A stretch of 64,000 bases of DNA from Lunatimonas salinarum (GCF_017811155.1 NZ_JACVCV010000003.1:124001-188000); one strand, 5' to 3'; counted from the first letter of the stretch, positions 26,342-36,059 are shown. Notes: a model not told the origin generated them from the letters alone. Numbers and translations are program-made.

Positions 26342-29300
26342 GGATTAGGTGCTTTCTGGGTATGTTTGCGCTGCGAAGGTAAAGCTTTGTACCTATTATT
26401 TTGCCAAAGGAATACGGGAAGAGCCCAGAAAACCCCAATCATACTGAACAACAACCCCCCTATGGTTCCAATCGCAAGGGAAAACCAAAAAACTTCACTT
26501 TGCCCTTCCATAATAAAAGGGATCAAGCCGAAACAAGTGGACATAACGGTTAACAGGATAGGAGTTGCCTTTCCGGCCACAGCCTTCAGTAAATTTCGGT
26601 TATACACACCCCCCTTCCTGTTATTCAAATCATTGACGATAAAAATAGCTGCATTAACTGCCAAACCTCCCAACATGACAAACGCCGCATAACCGCCTTG
26701 ATCGAAGTAAAAATCAAACAGGGAGAAAATCAGGAACAGACCGATAAATGAAATCGGAATGATAAAAATAATCACCAGAGGTTGCTTAAAATTCTCAAAT
26801 AACACCGAACAGATAAAGAATATCCCTAACACCAATACCGCTAAAAGCCCATACTGTCGCTTAGCCTTGCTGTAATCCCAGCTATACGTTTGCTTTGTTG
26901 CGGTATAGCCCAAGGGCAAGGTCGTTTTCAGTTCATTCAACACCTCATCCAAATACTCTCCACCAAACTTGGCCGACCCCATATACTCAAAGGATACCAA
27001 CCGAATATACTGCCGGTTCTCCTTATGGAGCGAACTGGTGGTGGTTTCCTTATTTAGCGTACCGAAACTCCCTACCCTAAAAATCTCGTCCTCTCCCGAA
27101 ATCAAACTGGTATTCTCCAGGTCAAATCGTGAAAACGCATCCGAACCCCTTTCCTTCAAGTAAACTCCATAGCGACGATTATCCACGTTTACAAACAAGG
27201 AGGCCGATTGGGGCTTGGCTACGTCGTCCAGCGCACTCACTATCCGGTACATGTCAGCGCCTCCCAGACTCATTCGATCTTGGTCAAAACGCAGCACATA
27301 TTCTTCTGTTTTACGTTCGTTGTAACTCAGCCGCTCATTCGTGTTAACCTCTTGAATCCGCCGGTGCGCCAGCAGCTGCTCCGCCAGCTTTTCGGCCTGC
27401 CGCTCCAGCTCATCGAAGTTATAGCCCCGCATCTCCACCCGAAAAGAAGGTATCCCCTCCCCTCCGGGACCGGTAAAAAACCCCTGTCCAACCCCGTAAA
27501 TGTTCCACCTAACGCCGCTCCAGTCGGTTGACTTCATGGCCAGTTTGCCTTTAAGCTGATAGGGCAATGCGGAGCGCTCATAGGCTTCTTTAAAGGTGAT
27601 TTCAATGCGGGCATTTTGACCGGAGGAAACGGTCGTTACAAATTTATCCACCCCTTCTACCCCTTTTAGATACGCTTCAAATTCCCGGATAATGTAGTCC
27701 ATTTGCTCCAGCGTATTGCCAAAGGGCAATGCAGCATTGACATATAGCCTGGTGCGCTCCGGCTCGCGGTACTGGGATTTCTCGAAAACCCCTCGTACAA
27801 ACATCCGAATAGAGCCTCCCAGTGCCTTGTCTACCCAAGGCCTAACTTCCTCTTGGTAATAGGTGCTGCCAATACTCTTGTTATACCACTCCTGCCCCTC
27901 CCACCGGGATGGCAGATAAAAAACCGGCAGACCAAAAAGGAGTATCAGCAAAAAAACAAAGGTTTTACGGTAATTGGCCGTAAATGCAATGGTGCGTTCC
28001 AAATGCAAAAATGCACGAACCCTTCTCCGAAGTGCCGCAACGGACAGCTTCCTGCCTGACTGGCGCTTTTTCCCAAATAGCAACTGATATAAGGACGGTG
28101 TGAAACCCAGCGCTACCATTAGCGACACGCCCAACATGACTGCTACCACTACCGAAAACTCCCCGAGGTTCTTCCGATCTTCCTCCGGAAGCAGGAACAC
28201 CATCAGTAAGGCCGCAATGGTGGTCAGGGAAGCTGCCAACAATGCCAAAAATACCTTGCGGTTTCGGTGTTTGTGAAGATGATCCATCATAATGATCATA
28301 TTGTCCACAATTAGCCCGAAGGAAATCGTCAATCCTGCCAATGAGTAAAGGTGAATGTCGACCCGAAGCAAATACAGAATAATCACCGTAAGGCTGAGGT
28401 TTACAAGAATCCCCAAAAACAGCGTAGTCAGGTACCGGATGTTTCGGTTTACCAAAAAAATAAAGACCACCAGAATCAAAATGGAGAGTCCGGACCGCTT
28501 GTAGATTTTCTTGAGCTCCTTGGCCAAATATTCTGTGTTGTCATTTTCCAAGCGAACGTCAAAACCGGAAGGAAGCAGGCCAGCCTGCCCGCTGACTACC
28601 TCCTTGATGCGCTGGGCTAGCAGTACCTTGTTCACGCCGTCTCTCGAAAAGATGGTCATGGTTACCGAGTTATTCCCATTGATTCGGTAGTAATTGGTCG
28701 CTTCCTCCTCCTGCAGCGACAGGGTTGCCACGTCGCTCAAGTACAGATCCTTACCCTCCAGCGTCCCCAAATGTAGGTTTTGGAGCTGTTCCAGTGCCGT
28801 CAGAGACCGGTCCACCGTCAAAAACAGTGATTCGCCAGACGCATTGATCACCAAACCGGGATATTGAAGTCCAAAAGCATTTCGGATTCTGGAAGCCAGC
28901 GCATTTCTGTTGATCTTCAATGCCTGAAGCTTCTTAATGTCGTATACTATAAATAAACTAAGGTCGCTCGCGCCGCGCACGGAAATCTCTTCAATCTCCT
29001 CAATGCGATTTAGGGATGATTTCAGCACATCTTCGGTGATCTTCTTGATCTCAAAGGAAGCAAAGGGACCGTTGATGCTAAACGTAAGGATGGGAGACCT
29101 TTCATTGACATTCCGTTGCGCAGATTGGGTCACATTTGGGTAGGAAACTTTGGTATCCATGGAGGGGTACACCTGGCGAATCAGGGAGGCTACCTCAAAC
29201 TGCTTGTACTCCATGTCGGTGTGTTTGTCAAAGCGCAACGTGATAGAGCCTCGGTTGTATTCCGATATGGAATTAATCTTCTTAAGTTCTGTGAGTTGGC

Positions 29301-29490
29301 TGAATACCCCCTCCAGGGGTGAGGTTCCCAACTTTTCGACTAACTCGGGGGAGGCATCACGCACTGAAAAAGAAATATTCAGTACCGGTTCGCGTTCCCT
29401 CGGGTTCAAATCCACGGACAATTGGGGAATCAGTGCAAAACCAATGATGGACACCACAAAAAAAGCAACCACAAACCGGAATGGTGTCAT
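26338..29490 (-). CDS. RND-family efflux permease
   Basis: A 1050-residue inner-membrane proton antiporter of the AcrB/CusA/MdtB superfamily. It has twelve membrane helices, two large periplasmic loops (about residues 28-325 and 530-850) and helix 4 with SFGLIVDNMIIMMDH near residue 385, carrying the acidic relay residue. The C-terminal half contains LGGLAVNAAIFIVNDLNNR. No membrane-fusion protein or outer-membrane channel gene lies beside it, so partners must be encoded elsewhere. The first gene of a two-gene unit with the DUF4221-like lipoprotein. Confidence 0.92.
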   Translation of the reverse strand: MTPFRFVVAFFVVSIIGFALIPQLSVDLNPREREPVLNISFSVRDASPELVEKLGTSPLEGVFSQLTELKKINSISEYNRGSITLRFDKHTDMEYKQFEVASLIRQVYPSMDTKVSYPNVTQSAQRNVNERSPILTFSINGPFASFEIKKITEDVLKSSLNRIEEIEEISVRGASDLSLFIVYDIKKLQALKINRNALASRIRNAFGLQYPGLVINASGESLFLTVDRSLTALEQLQNLHLGTLEGKDLYLSDVATLSLQEEEATNYYRINGNNSVTMTIFSRDGVNKVLLAQRIKEVVSGQAGLLPSGFDVRLENDNTEYLAKELKKIYKRSGLSILILVVFIFLVNRNIRYLTTLFLGILVNLSLTVIILYLLRVDIHLYSLAGLTISFGLIVDNMIIMMDHLHKHRNRKVFLALLAASLTTIAALLMVFLLPEEDRKNLGEFSVVVAVMLGVSLMVALGFTPSLYQLLFGKKRQSGRKLSVAALRRRVRAFLHLERTIAFTANYRKTFVFLLILLFGLPVFYLPSRWEGQEWYNKSIGSTYYQEEVRPWVDKALGGSIRMFVRGVFEKSQYREPERTRLYVNAALPFGNTLEQMDYIIREFEAYLKGVEGVDKFVTTVSSGQNARIEITFKEAYERSALPYQLKGKLAMKSTDWSGVRWNIYGVGQGFFTGPGGEGIPSFRVEMRGYNFDELERQAEKLAEQLLAHRRIQEVNTNERLSYNERKTEEYVLRFDQDRMSLGGADMYRIVSALDDVAKPQSASLFVNVDNRRYGVYLKERGSDAFSRFDLENTSLISGEDEIFRVGSFGTLNKETTTSSLHKENRQYIRLVSFEYMGSAKFGGEYLDEVLNELKTTLPLGYTATKQTYSWDYSKAKRQYGLLAVLVLGIFFICSVLFENFKQPLVIIFIIPISFIGLFLIFSLFDFYFDQGGYAAFVMLGGLAVNAAIFIVNDLNNRKGGVYNRNLLKAVAGKATPILLTVMSTCFGLIPFIMEGQSEVFWFSLAIGTIGGLLFSMIGVFWALPVFLWQNNRYKALPSQRKHTQKAPNP

Positions 29491-29913
29491 ACCTTATTTA
29501 TTTTTTATGTGTTCCACTAACATGGATGTTCTTTCCGAAGCCATTCGACAAAATGTCACGACGAGCCAATTCCCGGTTCCATTGATATTTCATGGAAGTA
29601 CAGAACCTCCCATAAAACGAGGACAGCAAGACCAAACAATGAAATCCGGAAGTGGTTCTTAATCGGTTCAAACCATATAACGTCAGAAAAACAACCTCTT
29701 AAAACTAAAAAAATAATATCAAAAGCAAAAATATTTTGATTGATTAATTACCTTCCACTGTACTTTTTAACATTTATTTAAATTATAAAAGATACTTTTT
29801 ACTCAATTTGACCCGCATGCCTCAAACGGAAACGGTAGACGGCATACTCCTCCAGAATGAACTTGGAGAAATACGCCGTCAGCTGTGCTATTCGCAAAAT
29901 CAAACCGATATTA
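29491..29913. other. Intergenic region upstream of the RND permease
   Basis: 423 bases, AT-rich around 29690-29800, with no convincing gene. An imperfect 17-bp inverted repeat (29838-29854 and 29864-29880) lies just past the Gfo/Idh/MocA stop. Confidence 0.5.
29838..29880 (-). repeat. Imperfect inverted repeat downstream of the oxidoreductase gene
   Basis: Arms GACGGCATACTCCTCCA and TGGAGAAATACGCCGTC match at 14 of 17 positions around a 9-base loop. It could form a terminator-like hairpin for the gene ending at 29914, although there is no U run. Confidence 0.45.
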
Positions 29914-31380
29914 TCAAACCGACTTCGGCGAAGGAATATCAAATTCGGCATTTCGCGGATCGTAAAGCAAGCGGTTAGCCTCTACGGAATGGTCTCCTAC
30001 AAAATGCTCGGCCTCTCCATCAAATTCCAGCCAAGGCCCTACGATATAGTCTGCTTTATCTTCCAGTACCCCCATGCCATCTCTCGCAATGGCATGTATT
30101 TTCATAAACTCTTCATAGGCGAGCGGATTGTCACCAAAGCGCCCTGCTTTTGCGTTAAACGGCACTTTTTCTCCCAGTCTATAAGATATATTCATCAAAT
30201 GACCCAAGGTGCAGCTATAATGCGCATCATACATATTCCCGTTTGCCATCATCGGGTCACCCGCCTTACAAGCAGCTACAAAGCTACCATAGGGGCCTCC
30301 AGGCGTAATTTTCACTTCCGTAATCGGTACATTTCTGGGTTGGCTGCCATTATGGGAGTGGTATTCCCCATCTATGAGTTTTCCACCATCCTCAAAATAA
30401 AACCTATTGGTCACTTCCTGCACATAACCTTCGTGATTGACATTTCTTACATTAAAAAAGACCTGCTGCCCATTGGCAAACTCGGCAATGGCAAACATGG
30501 TATTGGGTGTTTCCCCCTGATCATCCCACGAAAAACGTCCCCCCATGGCCATCACCCTCTTGGGATGCGTGTTGGCCACTTCCGGATCCAAGGCCCAATA
30601 AGCCACATCCAGCTGATGTGTTCCTTGATTGTTCAGCTCGCCGTTGCCGACCTGCCAGTTCCAATGCCAGTTGTAATGCACGAGATTTTCATGAAACTGG
30701 TCGATCACTGCCGGTCCCTTCCACAGATTCCAATCCAGGTTGGAGGGTACAGTCGTATAGGGCTTGTGCCCGATTCCTGCCCTTGGTTTACAAGCAAAGC
30801 CATGCGAAACCAGCATTTTGCCGTATTTGCCCGATCGGATATCACTGATTTGATTCGCCCATCGGGCTTCGCTTCGCCGCTGAGCGCCATGCTGAATGAC
30901 CACCCCGTATTTTTGCGCAGCAGCCAATGCCACGCGCCCTTCGTACACGTCGTGACTTGCCGGCTTTTCCACATAACAGTGCTTTCCGGCCTGTGCGGCC
31001 CATATTACCATGAGTGAATGCCAGTGATTGGGCGTAGCGACGGTGATGGCATCGATGTTTTTATCCTCCAGCACCCTTCGTACGTCTGCCTGTCCTTGCG
31101 CACGGGAATGCACGCCGCCACCGTCCCTAAGGCCTTGTAGGCGTTCGGCCAGCACCCGGCTATCCGGATCCACGAGGTAAGCAATCTCTACGTCATCCAG
31201 GGCAGTAAATCCACCGATGTGGGACTTCCCTCTTCCGTTGAGTCCGCAGACGGCGATACGCATGCGGTCGTTGGCCCCCACGATGGATGCGTAGGACTTG
31301 GCACTAAAACCGAGCGCCCCTATAGATATTCCCGCAGTACCAAGTGCGGATTTTTTTAGAAAAGACCTTCTTTCGTTCAC
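29914..31380 (-). CDS. Tat-exported Gfo/Idh/MocA-family oxidoreductase
   Basis: A 488-residue NAD(P)-dependent oxidoreductase with a Tat-type signal (ERRSFLKKSALGTAG, twin Arg at 4-5). The Rossmann domain begins MRIAVCGLNGRGKSHIGG, followed by VATPNHWHSLMVIWAAQAGKH and the catalytic region YVEKPAS. Members in Bacteroidota act on sugars or modified glycans in the periplasm. The exact substrate is unknown. It is divergent from the asparagine-synthetase-like gene across 203 bases. Confidence 0.92.
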   Translation of the reverse strand: MNERRSFLKKSALGTAGISIGALGFSAKSYASIVGANDRMRIAVCGLNGRGKSHIGGFTALDDVEIAYLVDPDSRVLAERLQGLRDGGGVHSRAQGQADVRRVLEDKNIDAITVATPNHWHSLMVIWAAQAGKHCYVEKPASHDVYEGRVALAAAQKYGVVIQHGAQRRSEARWANQISDIRSGKYGKMLVSHGFACKPRAGIGHKPYTTVPSNLDWNLWKGPAVIDQFHENLVHYNWHWNWQVGNGELNNQGTHQLDVAYWALDPEVANTHPKRVMAMGGRFSWDDQGETPNTMFAIAEFANGQQVFFNVRNVNHEGYVQEVTNRFYFEDGGKLIDGEYHSHNGSQPRNVPITEVKITPGGPYGSFVAACKAGDPMMANGNMYDAHYSCTLGHLMNISYRLGEKVPFNAKAGRFGDNPLAYEEFMKIHAIARDGMGVLEDKADYIVGPWLEFDGEAEHFVGDHSVEANRLLYDPRNAEFDIPSPKSV

Positions 31381-31583
31381 GTTATTTGGGTTTAATTAGA
31401 AACAACTATCTGATCCTTAAATAAACTATAAAATTTTATCCCAATCAACTTTTCCTTGGCGATTCGTAAAAGAAGTGTCTTTTAAATAAAAGATACCGAA
31501 AGGAGCAAAATGTTTTACTAGATTTAGGACCGATATGCATTTGTGACCATTAGTTTACGGAACCACTTAAAGCCCCACCCCTT

Positions 31584-33392
31584 ATGAACGGTTTTTTTGG
31601 AGTCATTCGCCTGGGCCTATCCGGGCAGGAGGCCCTGCTTTCCCTCGTACCGGATTGGCTGGAAACCAATCAGCACACAATTTCCGGTACCCAGTACGTA
31701 CTTAAGGGTTTCCGTACAGAAAACCTGGCACTGCTCCCGGAATATGGACTTTCATTGGTTGGATGGGCAAGGATCGACAACCGCAGGGAGCTCGTCGCCA
31801 AACTGGCTCTGGCCGGTGCCGAAAATGATCTGACGATCATCCTAGCCGCTTACCAAAAATGGGGAACAGACTGCCTGAAACAGCTAATTGGAGATTTCAG
31901 CTTTGTACTTGTAGATGAAAACAGCCAAACTTTCCTTTTGGCAAAAGACCCCTTAGGGGTACGTCCCCTTTTCTACACACGCTATGATGACCTGCTTTTC
32001 CTTTCGACCAGGGTCACAGACTTGAGAGAAGCGCTTCCAACCAGTCCAGAAATTAATTTAACCTATGTAGCAAGGGAGCTTAAAAATTTTCCGCAGCCGG
32101 TAGAAGAAACGTTTTTTCGTTCCATTCACCGACTTAAACCAGGTCATTTTTTGAAACTATCGCCACAGGACACCCTTGTGGAGCAACCCTACTGGGAGCT
32201 AACACGCATTCCCCTTCCGGGATGCAAGACGAAAGCCGATTACCATGCACTGCTACTTGCCTGCTTGGAAGAAGCGATCCGATGCCGCATACAAGGCAAA
32301 TCAAAAGTAGGCTGCCAGTTAAGTGGCGGCATGGACTCATCGGCTATTGCCGTACTGTTATCCCGGCTAATGCCAATTGGAGACATCCATACCTACTCCT
32401 TTGTACTCGATGAGAAAACGAGAACTTACTCTCCAAACGGAATAGACGAGCAAGCTACCCAAGCCGACATCATCCAATTCGCTGGATTGGACATTAATAA
32501 CCACCACCCCATCACCAGGTTTCACTTCAATGATATTTACGAAGAGTTAGATACTCGAAATGACGTGATGGGCGGGCTGGCCAACAGCGATGCCATATGG
32601 CAGGACTCCCTATTTAAAGAGGCGGCCGAGCGGGATGGCGTTGAAGTCATGTTCAGCGGATTCCCCGGAGATGAGGGAATCTCTGCACCTGGAAGCAATT
32701 ACTTTCACGAGTACCTTTCCCAGGGAAATATCACGGGCCTGATGCAGCACCTTGCTGCCTTCGGGTTAACCGGCCTAAAAGGCATAATCCGGTATTACGT
32801 GGGAATGTACCGTGGCTCCACCAACGCCTCATTCCAATCCACGTTGGAATCTAGAAACCTACTTCATCCGAGCAGCCCGCTACATGCGCAACTACAAGAA
32901 AATTCATTCCCTTTTGACCGCTCCTTCTCTGCATATCTGAAGAGGCGCATGTGCCGACCCCACACCACGCTGCGAACCGAATCTGAAGGGGCCTACGCCA
33001 ATCGGCACGGAATGGAAACCGTCTATCCATTGGCAGACATTCGCCTACTGCAATTGGTTTATAGCCTCCCCGTCCATCTTTTTAAGCCAAAGCCCTACAA
33101 ACGGGCCCTGTTCAGAAATCTTACCAAGGGTATTTTACCTGAAAATGTACGGCTCCAACCAAAGTTCAACGGAGCCAAAACCCTGGCCTTTGCGGACTAT
33201 TGGATCACCAACAAGAGTGAGCAACTCGCAGACTATGTGCCGAAGGACCGCTACAGTCTATACATAGACTTGTTTGATGTTTCAGAGCCCGGTGCCGACT
33301 CGAAATTTATGGAAACCAAGCGGCGAACCTTTCTAAAAGAAGTGGACTACTTGCTGGAAAAAAACACCCCACCGCAACTATCCCCCCTTTAG
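31584..33392 (+). CDS. Asparagine-synthetase-like amidotransferase lacking the catalytic Cys
   Basis: A 602-residue protein with an N-terminal class II glutaminase-like domain (about residues 1-190) and an AMP-forming synthetase domain. The P-loop SGGMDSS is near residue 250. The N-terminus reads MNGFFGV where active enzymes have MCGI or MCGF: the nucleophile Cys2 is Asn. The domain should not release ammonia from glutamine. Such substitutions are known in beta-lactam synthetases and lasso-peptide cyclases, which form amide bonds without glutamine. No RiPP precursor or protease gene lies beside it. It is the last core-like gene before the island. Confidence 0.85.
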   Translation: MNGFFGVIRLGLSGQEALLSLVPDWLETNQHTISGTQYVLKGFRTENLALLPEYGLSLVGWARIDNRRELVAKLALAGAENDLTIILAAYQKWGTDCLKQLIGDFSFVLVDENSQTFLLAKDPLGVRPLFYTRYDDLLFLSTRVTDLREALPTSPEINLTYVARELKNFPQPVEETFFRSIHRLKPGHFLKLSPQDTLVEQPYWELTRIPLPGCKTKADYHALLLACLEEAIRCRIQGKSKVGCQLSGGMDSSAIAVLLSRLMPIGDIHTYSFVLDEKTRTYSPNGIDEQATQADIIQFAGLDINNHHPITRFHFNDIYEELDTRNDVMGGLANSDAIWQDSLFKEAAERDGVEVMFSGFPGDEGISAPGSNYFHEYLSQGNITGLMQHLAAFGLTGLKGIIRYYVGMYRGSTNASFQSTLESRNLLHPSSPLHAQLQENSFPFDRSFSAYLKRRMCRPHTTLRTESEGAYANRHGMETVYPLADIRLLQLVYSLPVHLFKPKPYKRALFRNLTKGILPENVRLQPKFNGAKTLAFADYWITNKSEQLADYVPKDRYSLYIDLFDVSEPGADSKFMETKRRTFLKEVDYLLEKNTPPQLSPL

Positions 33393-33428
33393 GCACCTGG
33401 TTTCCATCCCTATTTCCGGCTTTTCGAT

Positions 33429-33449
33429 CATCCAAGCAATGTTTGGATG
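33429..33449 (+). terminator. Hairpin after the asparagine-synthetase-like gene (weak)
   Basis: CATCCAA (33429-33435) pairs with TTGGATG (33443-33449) around a 7-nt loop, 37 bases past the stop. There is no U run, so a terminator role is uncertain. Confidence 0.35.
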
Positions 33450-33548
33450 GGGTAGCTTTCCCGGAAATTACCAAACGGCGTGAGCCTAAATTCGCCTATT
33501 TAGAAACTTTTAACATATTGCTGATTACGAAAACGAGCAGCCCCTTAT

Positions 33549-33831
33549 CTATTTGGCTATCTTGGCTCCGCTAATACCCATGGCCTTCGATTTGTATTTT
33601 TTTCACCATCAACAACTTTGATTTCAGTTGGGTAGTAGCACTAACCAACTGACTGTTTTCTTTCTTCAGCTTGGTTTTGAGGTACTTCCAATAGTTACGG
33701 GTTTTGTTATAATTCGGCTCCTCATTCAAAACCCCAACAATATCCAACACACTGAACCTCCATTGGGAATGAGCATCATCCCAAATGGCGCGAACCTCCT
33801 GATCATTAAAAAAGCGGATGGATAGTTTCAT
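33549..33831 (-). pseudogene. BRO-N (phage antirepressor-type) fragment
   Basis: About 70 N-terminal residues match the BRO-N domain of phage antirepressor-like proteins (RFFNDQEVRAIWDDAHSQW, FSVLDIVGVLNEEP, YWKYLKTKLKKENSQLVSATTQLK). After Leu70 the reading frame no longer looks like the family and stops at 33571; full-length members are far longer, some fused to Fic domains. It is best read as a truncated remnant at the edge of the island. A short functional protein of 86 residues is possible but unlikely. Confidence 0.6.
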
Positions 33832-33849
33832 GTTTTCCTGTAGCTCTTA

Positions 33850-34276
33850 TTATTCTTTGATATAGTAACCACCTGTTTTTGTCATAAATCTCTCTGACAC
33901 TTGGTAGCCTCCAGCTCTCTTTGAACCTATATACTCAATAACTCCAAGTTGTTTGAGAAGAGAAATATGACGTTCTAATGTTTTATAAGACTTGTCTAAC
34001 TTTTCAGCGATTTCAGAAGCTCTAACGCTCTTTTCAGTCAAAATCAGTGAAACAATTTGAATCATGGATTCTTTTACCCCCTCAGTTATTCCCTCGATTA
34101 ATCCCTCACTTATTCCCTCATCGATAACCTTTATTATTCCCTCATTTATTCCCTCATTTATTCCCTCAAACCTTCGTCATTTACGCCTGGTGTGGATGGT
34201 TGATATTGGGGTGCAGCCTTTCCAATAGAACATGATGGGAAATACTTTGCAATAACATCATCAACGAAATCGGCAT
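33850..34276 (-). pseudogene. C-terminal remnant of an ATPase/HTH protein with EGxxEG repeats
   Basis: A frame open from about 34165 to 33850, with no good start at its 5' end, encodes seven EGI/EGV-type repeats and then a winged-helix HTH (EIAEKLDKSYKTLERHISLLKQLGVIEYIGSKRAGGY). The upstream part is in another frame (NADFVDDVIAKYFP) and reaches back into the tail of the kinase gene. This is the tail architecture of AlbA_2/Fic-type ATP-binding regulators. A 72-residue frame from Met at 34065 could still be translated. The chimeric gene at 36060-36770 ends with a related tail (GGYFIKK). Confidence 0.6.
34077..34170. repeat. Tandem 12-base repeat encoding EGxxEG
   Basis: Seven imperfect copies of the unit ATTCCCTCATTT (plus strand) run through this stretch, mostly at 12-base spacing, some degenerate. 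The frame shift in the remnant falls at its upstream end, as expected from slippage in a repeat. Confidence 0.7.
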
Positions 34277-36010
34277 TCACACAATCCTCCGCTCGTCCGG
34301 GTTCACCAAAACCCAATGATTTCCAACTTGTATCTTACTTAATCCGATCAATTGTACTTTTCCATATACCTTTTTATCGTTAACCTTCACCCCCGAAAAT
34401 GAGTCCAAATCATAAAGCCATATTTCATTTGGTTGGTTGATGATTACCGCATGCCTTCGGCTTACTATCGTAGAGCTGGAAATTAGTATGTCGTTAAAAT
34501 AAAAGCCATCTCTCCCAATTTTAATTATTGAGTCAGTAAAAGTCTTGCCCTTCAAGCACGAAAAATTAGAGTCTACGATGCTAAGCGTTGACTTTTTGTG
34601 ATCAATGTCCAAAAATTTTCGGTCCATAAACAACAGCTTCGATTTGAGAACAGGCCTTCCTTTCACGCCATAACTTCTCACGGATTCCGGCTCCAAAAAC
34701 AATGACCTATTGTATTTAACAAATACCGATTGATCAAACCCCCACCTATCCAACATCTTCCCTTCGATATTATAGTCATTAAGCATATAAAAAAGTGCAA
34801 TATTACAACTTAAACACTTATCCTTCGGAAATACCCTTAATAGTTCGCCACTCAGTTTAATAGCAGCCTCAAGTCTGTTGGTTAAGTAAAAACATTTTAA
34901 TAACAGGTTATGGGCCTCTAAATCTGTGGGGTTTCTCTGAATATGATCCGACAAAAAGGAAATCGCCTTGGCATAATTGCCCTGTTCGAGGTGTATTTCG
35001 CCCAACTGCCTTTGAATATTAAGTCTTGGATTAACTCTAAGCGCCTTTTCAAACCATAAATTTGCCTCAGAAACCTTACCCCTATCCAAGTAAAAATTAC
35101 CTGCCACTTCCAAAATCTGCAAATTGTCCGGATATTTTTCGACACCAAATTCAACCAAGCTTAAGGCTTTTAACCAAGACCTTCTTCTAATCAAATTTTT
35201 GATTTTATCTGAGATGATACCCGCATCAAAAACCTCCTTTCTGATGGCGAAGGGTATCTCTTTGGACGCTAATGCTTCTGCAAAATCCCGCATTGTTTGA
35301 AATCTTGTTTCGGGATGCCTGCTTATGGCCTTTAAAACAATACTTTGTTGCCATAGGGGCAGGCCTTCTATGGGATAAGATAAGTCCCTGTGCATGCGAA
35401 TTATTTCCTCCACAGACTTGTCATAAAATGGATTCCACCCTAACAGCGATTCTAATAAAACCACCCCAAGTGCGTAGACATCTTCTCGGGGATCTTCGTT
35501 TGTACTTCGCATCCCCACGAGTGCTTGAGGGCTTAGGTAACTTCGGGTACCTCCATATCGATTAGCCATACCAAAGTCGGAAATCTTTGGTATCTGATCT
35601 GAAAAGAGAATATTAACAGGCTTGATGTCTTTATGGACTATTCCCTTATCATGAATTTCCTGTAGGGTTAGTGCCAACTGCTTTACCCACAGCAGTAACT
35701 GATCGGGGTCTTGTGATTTGGCCCTGATTTTGTCATGCAATGTCCCCTCGGCACAATACTCCATGACAAAATGAAGACTATCCCCTTCCCAAAAATGATG
35801 AAAATACATCACCGTGTGGGCAAGCTTTAACTTGGATACCTGTCTTATTTCATGGATGATATCATCTTGACTATTTTCGGAACCGATAAGCTTTTTTATC
35901 GCCCTCAGTTCTCCCGTGATGTTTTCCTCCGCAAGAAAAACCTGACCAAATCCACCATTTCCCAATAGCTTTAGGATTTTGTAGTTATTTATGGTTTGTC
36001 CTATGATCAT
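34277..36010 (-). CDS. Ser/Thr protein kinase with TPR and FHA domains
   Basis: A 577-residue cytoplasmic protein with no membrane segment. The Hanks-type kinase domain spans about residues 1-265, with the glycine loop LGNGGFGQV, the ATP lysine in AIKK, catalytic HKDIKPVNIL and DFG. A TPR array follows (about 285-420, for example FEKALRVNPRLNIQRQLGEIHLEQGNYAKAI). The C-terminus is an FHA domain (about 490-570: IKIGRDG, SSSTIVSRRHAVI), which binds phosphothreonine. Kinases occur in some BREX and related defence systems. This gene shares the island and orientation of the methylase-ATPase operon, but broken genes lie between. Confidence 0.9.
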   Translation of the reverse strand: MIIGQTINNYKILKLLGNGGFGQVFLAEENITGELRAIKKLIGSENSQDDIIHEIRQVSKLKLAHTVMYFHHFWEGDSLHFVMEYCAEGTLHDKIRAKSQDPDQLLLWVKQLALTLQEIHDKGIVHKDIKPVNILFSDQIPKISDFGMANRYGGTRSYLSPQALVGMRSTNEDPREDVYALGVVLLESLLGWNPFYDKSVEEIIRMHRDLSYPIEGLPLWQQSIVLKAISRHPETRFQTMRDFAEALASKEIPFAIRKEVFDAGIISDKIKNLIRRRSWLKALSLVEFGVEKYPDNLQILEVAGNFYLDRGKVSEANLWFEKALRVNPRLNIQRQLGEIHLEQGNYAKAISFLSDHIQRNPTDLEAHNLLLKCFYLTNRLEAAIKLSGELLRVFPKDKCLSCNIALFYMLNDYNIEGKMLDRWGFDQSVFVKYNRSLFLEPESVRSYGVKGRPVLKSKLLFMDRKFLDIDHKKSTLSIVDSNFSCLKGKTFTDSIIKIGRDGFYFNDILISSSTIVSRRHAVIINQPNEIWLYDLDSFSGVKVNDKKVYGKVQLIGLSKIQVGNHWVLVNPDERRIV

Positions 36011-36059
36011 GCATTTCTTTTACTGGAACGACATCCAACATTATCACATTCTAAGGTAT

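Noticed and set aside
29857-31017. A 386-residue open frame on the plus strand
   Set aside because: It is antisense to the well-conserved Gfo/Idh/MocA gene and its translation has no family features.
33439-33483. A 14-residue frame after the asparagine-synthetase-like gene as a lasso-peptide precursor
   Set aside because: It lacks a leader peptide and ribosome binding site, its ATG lies in a hairpin loop, and no lasso protease gene is near.
34077-34170. Short regularly spaced repeats that might be a CRISPR array
   Set aside because: The unit is 12 bases without spacers and codes for EGxxEG repeats in frame with an HTH tail.
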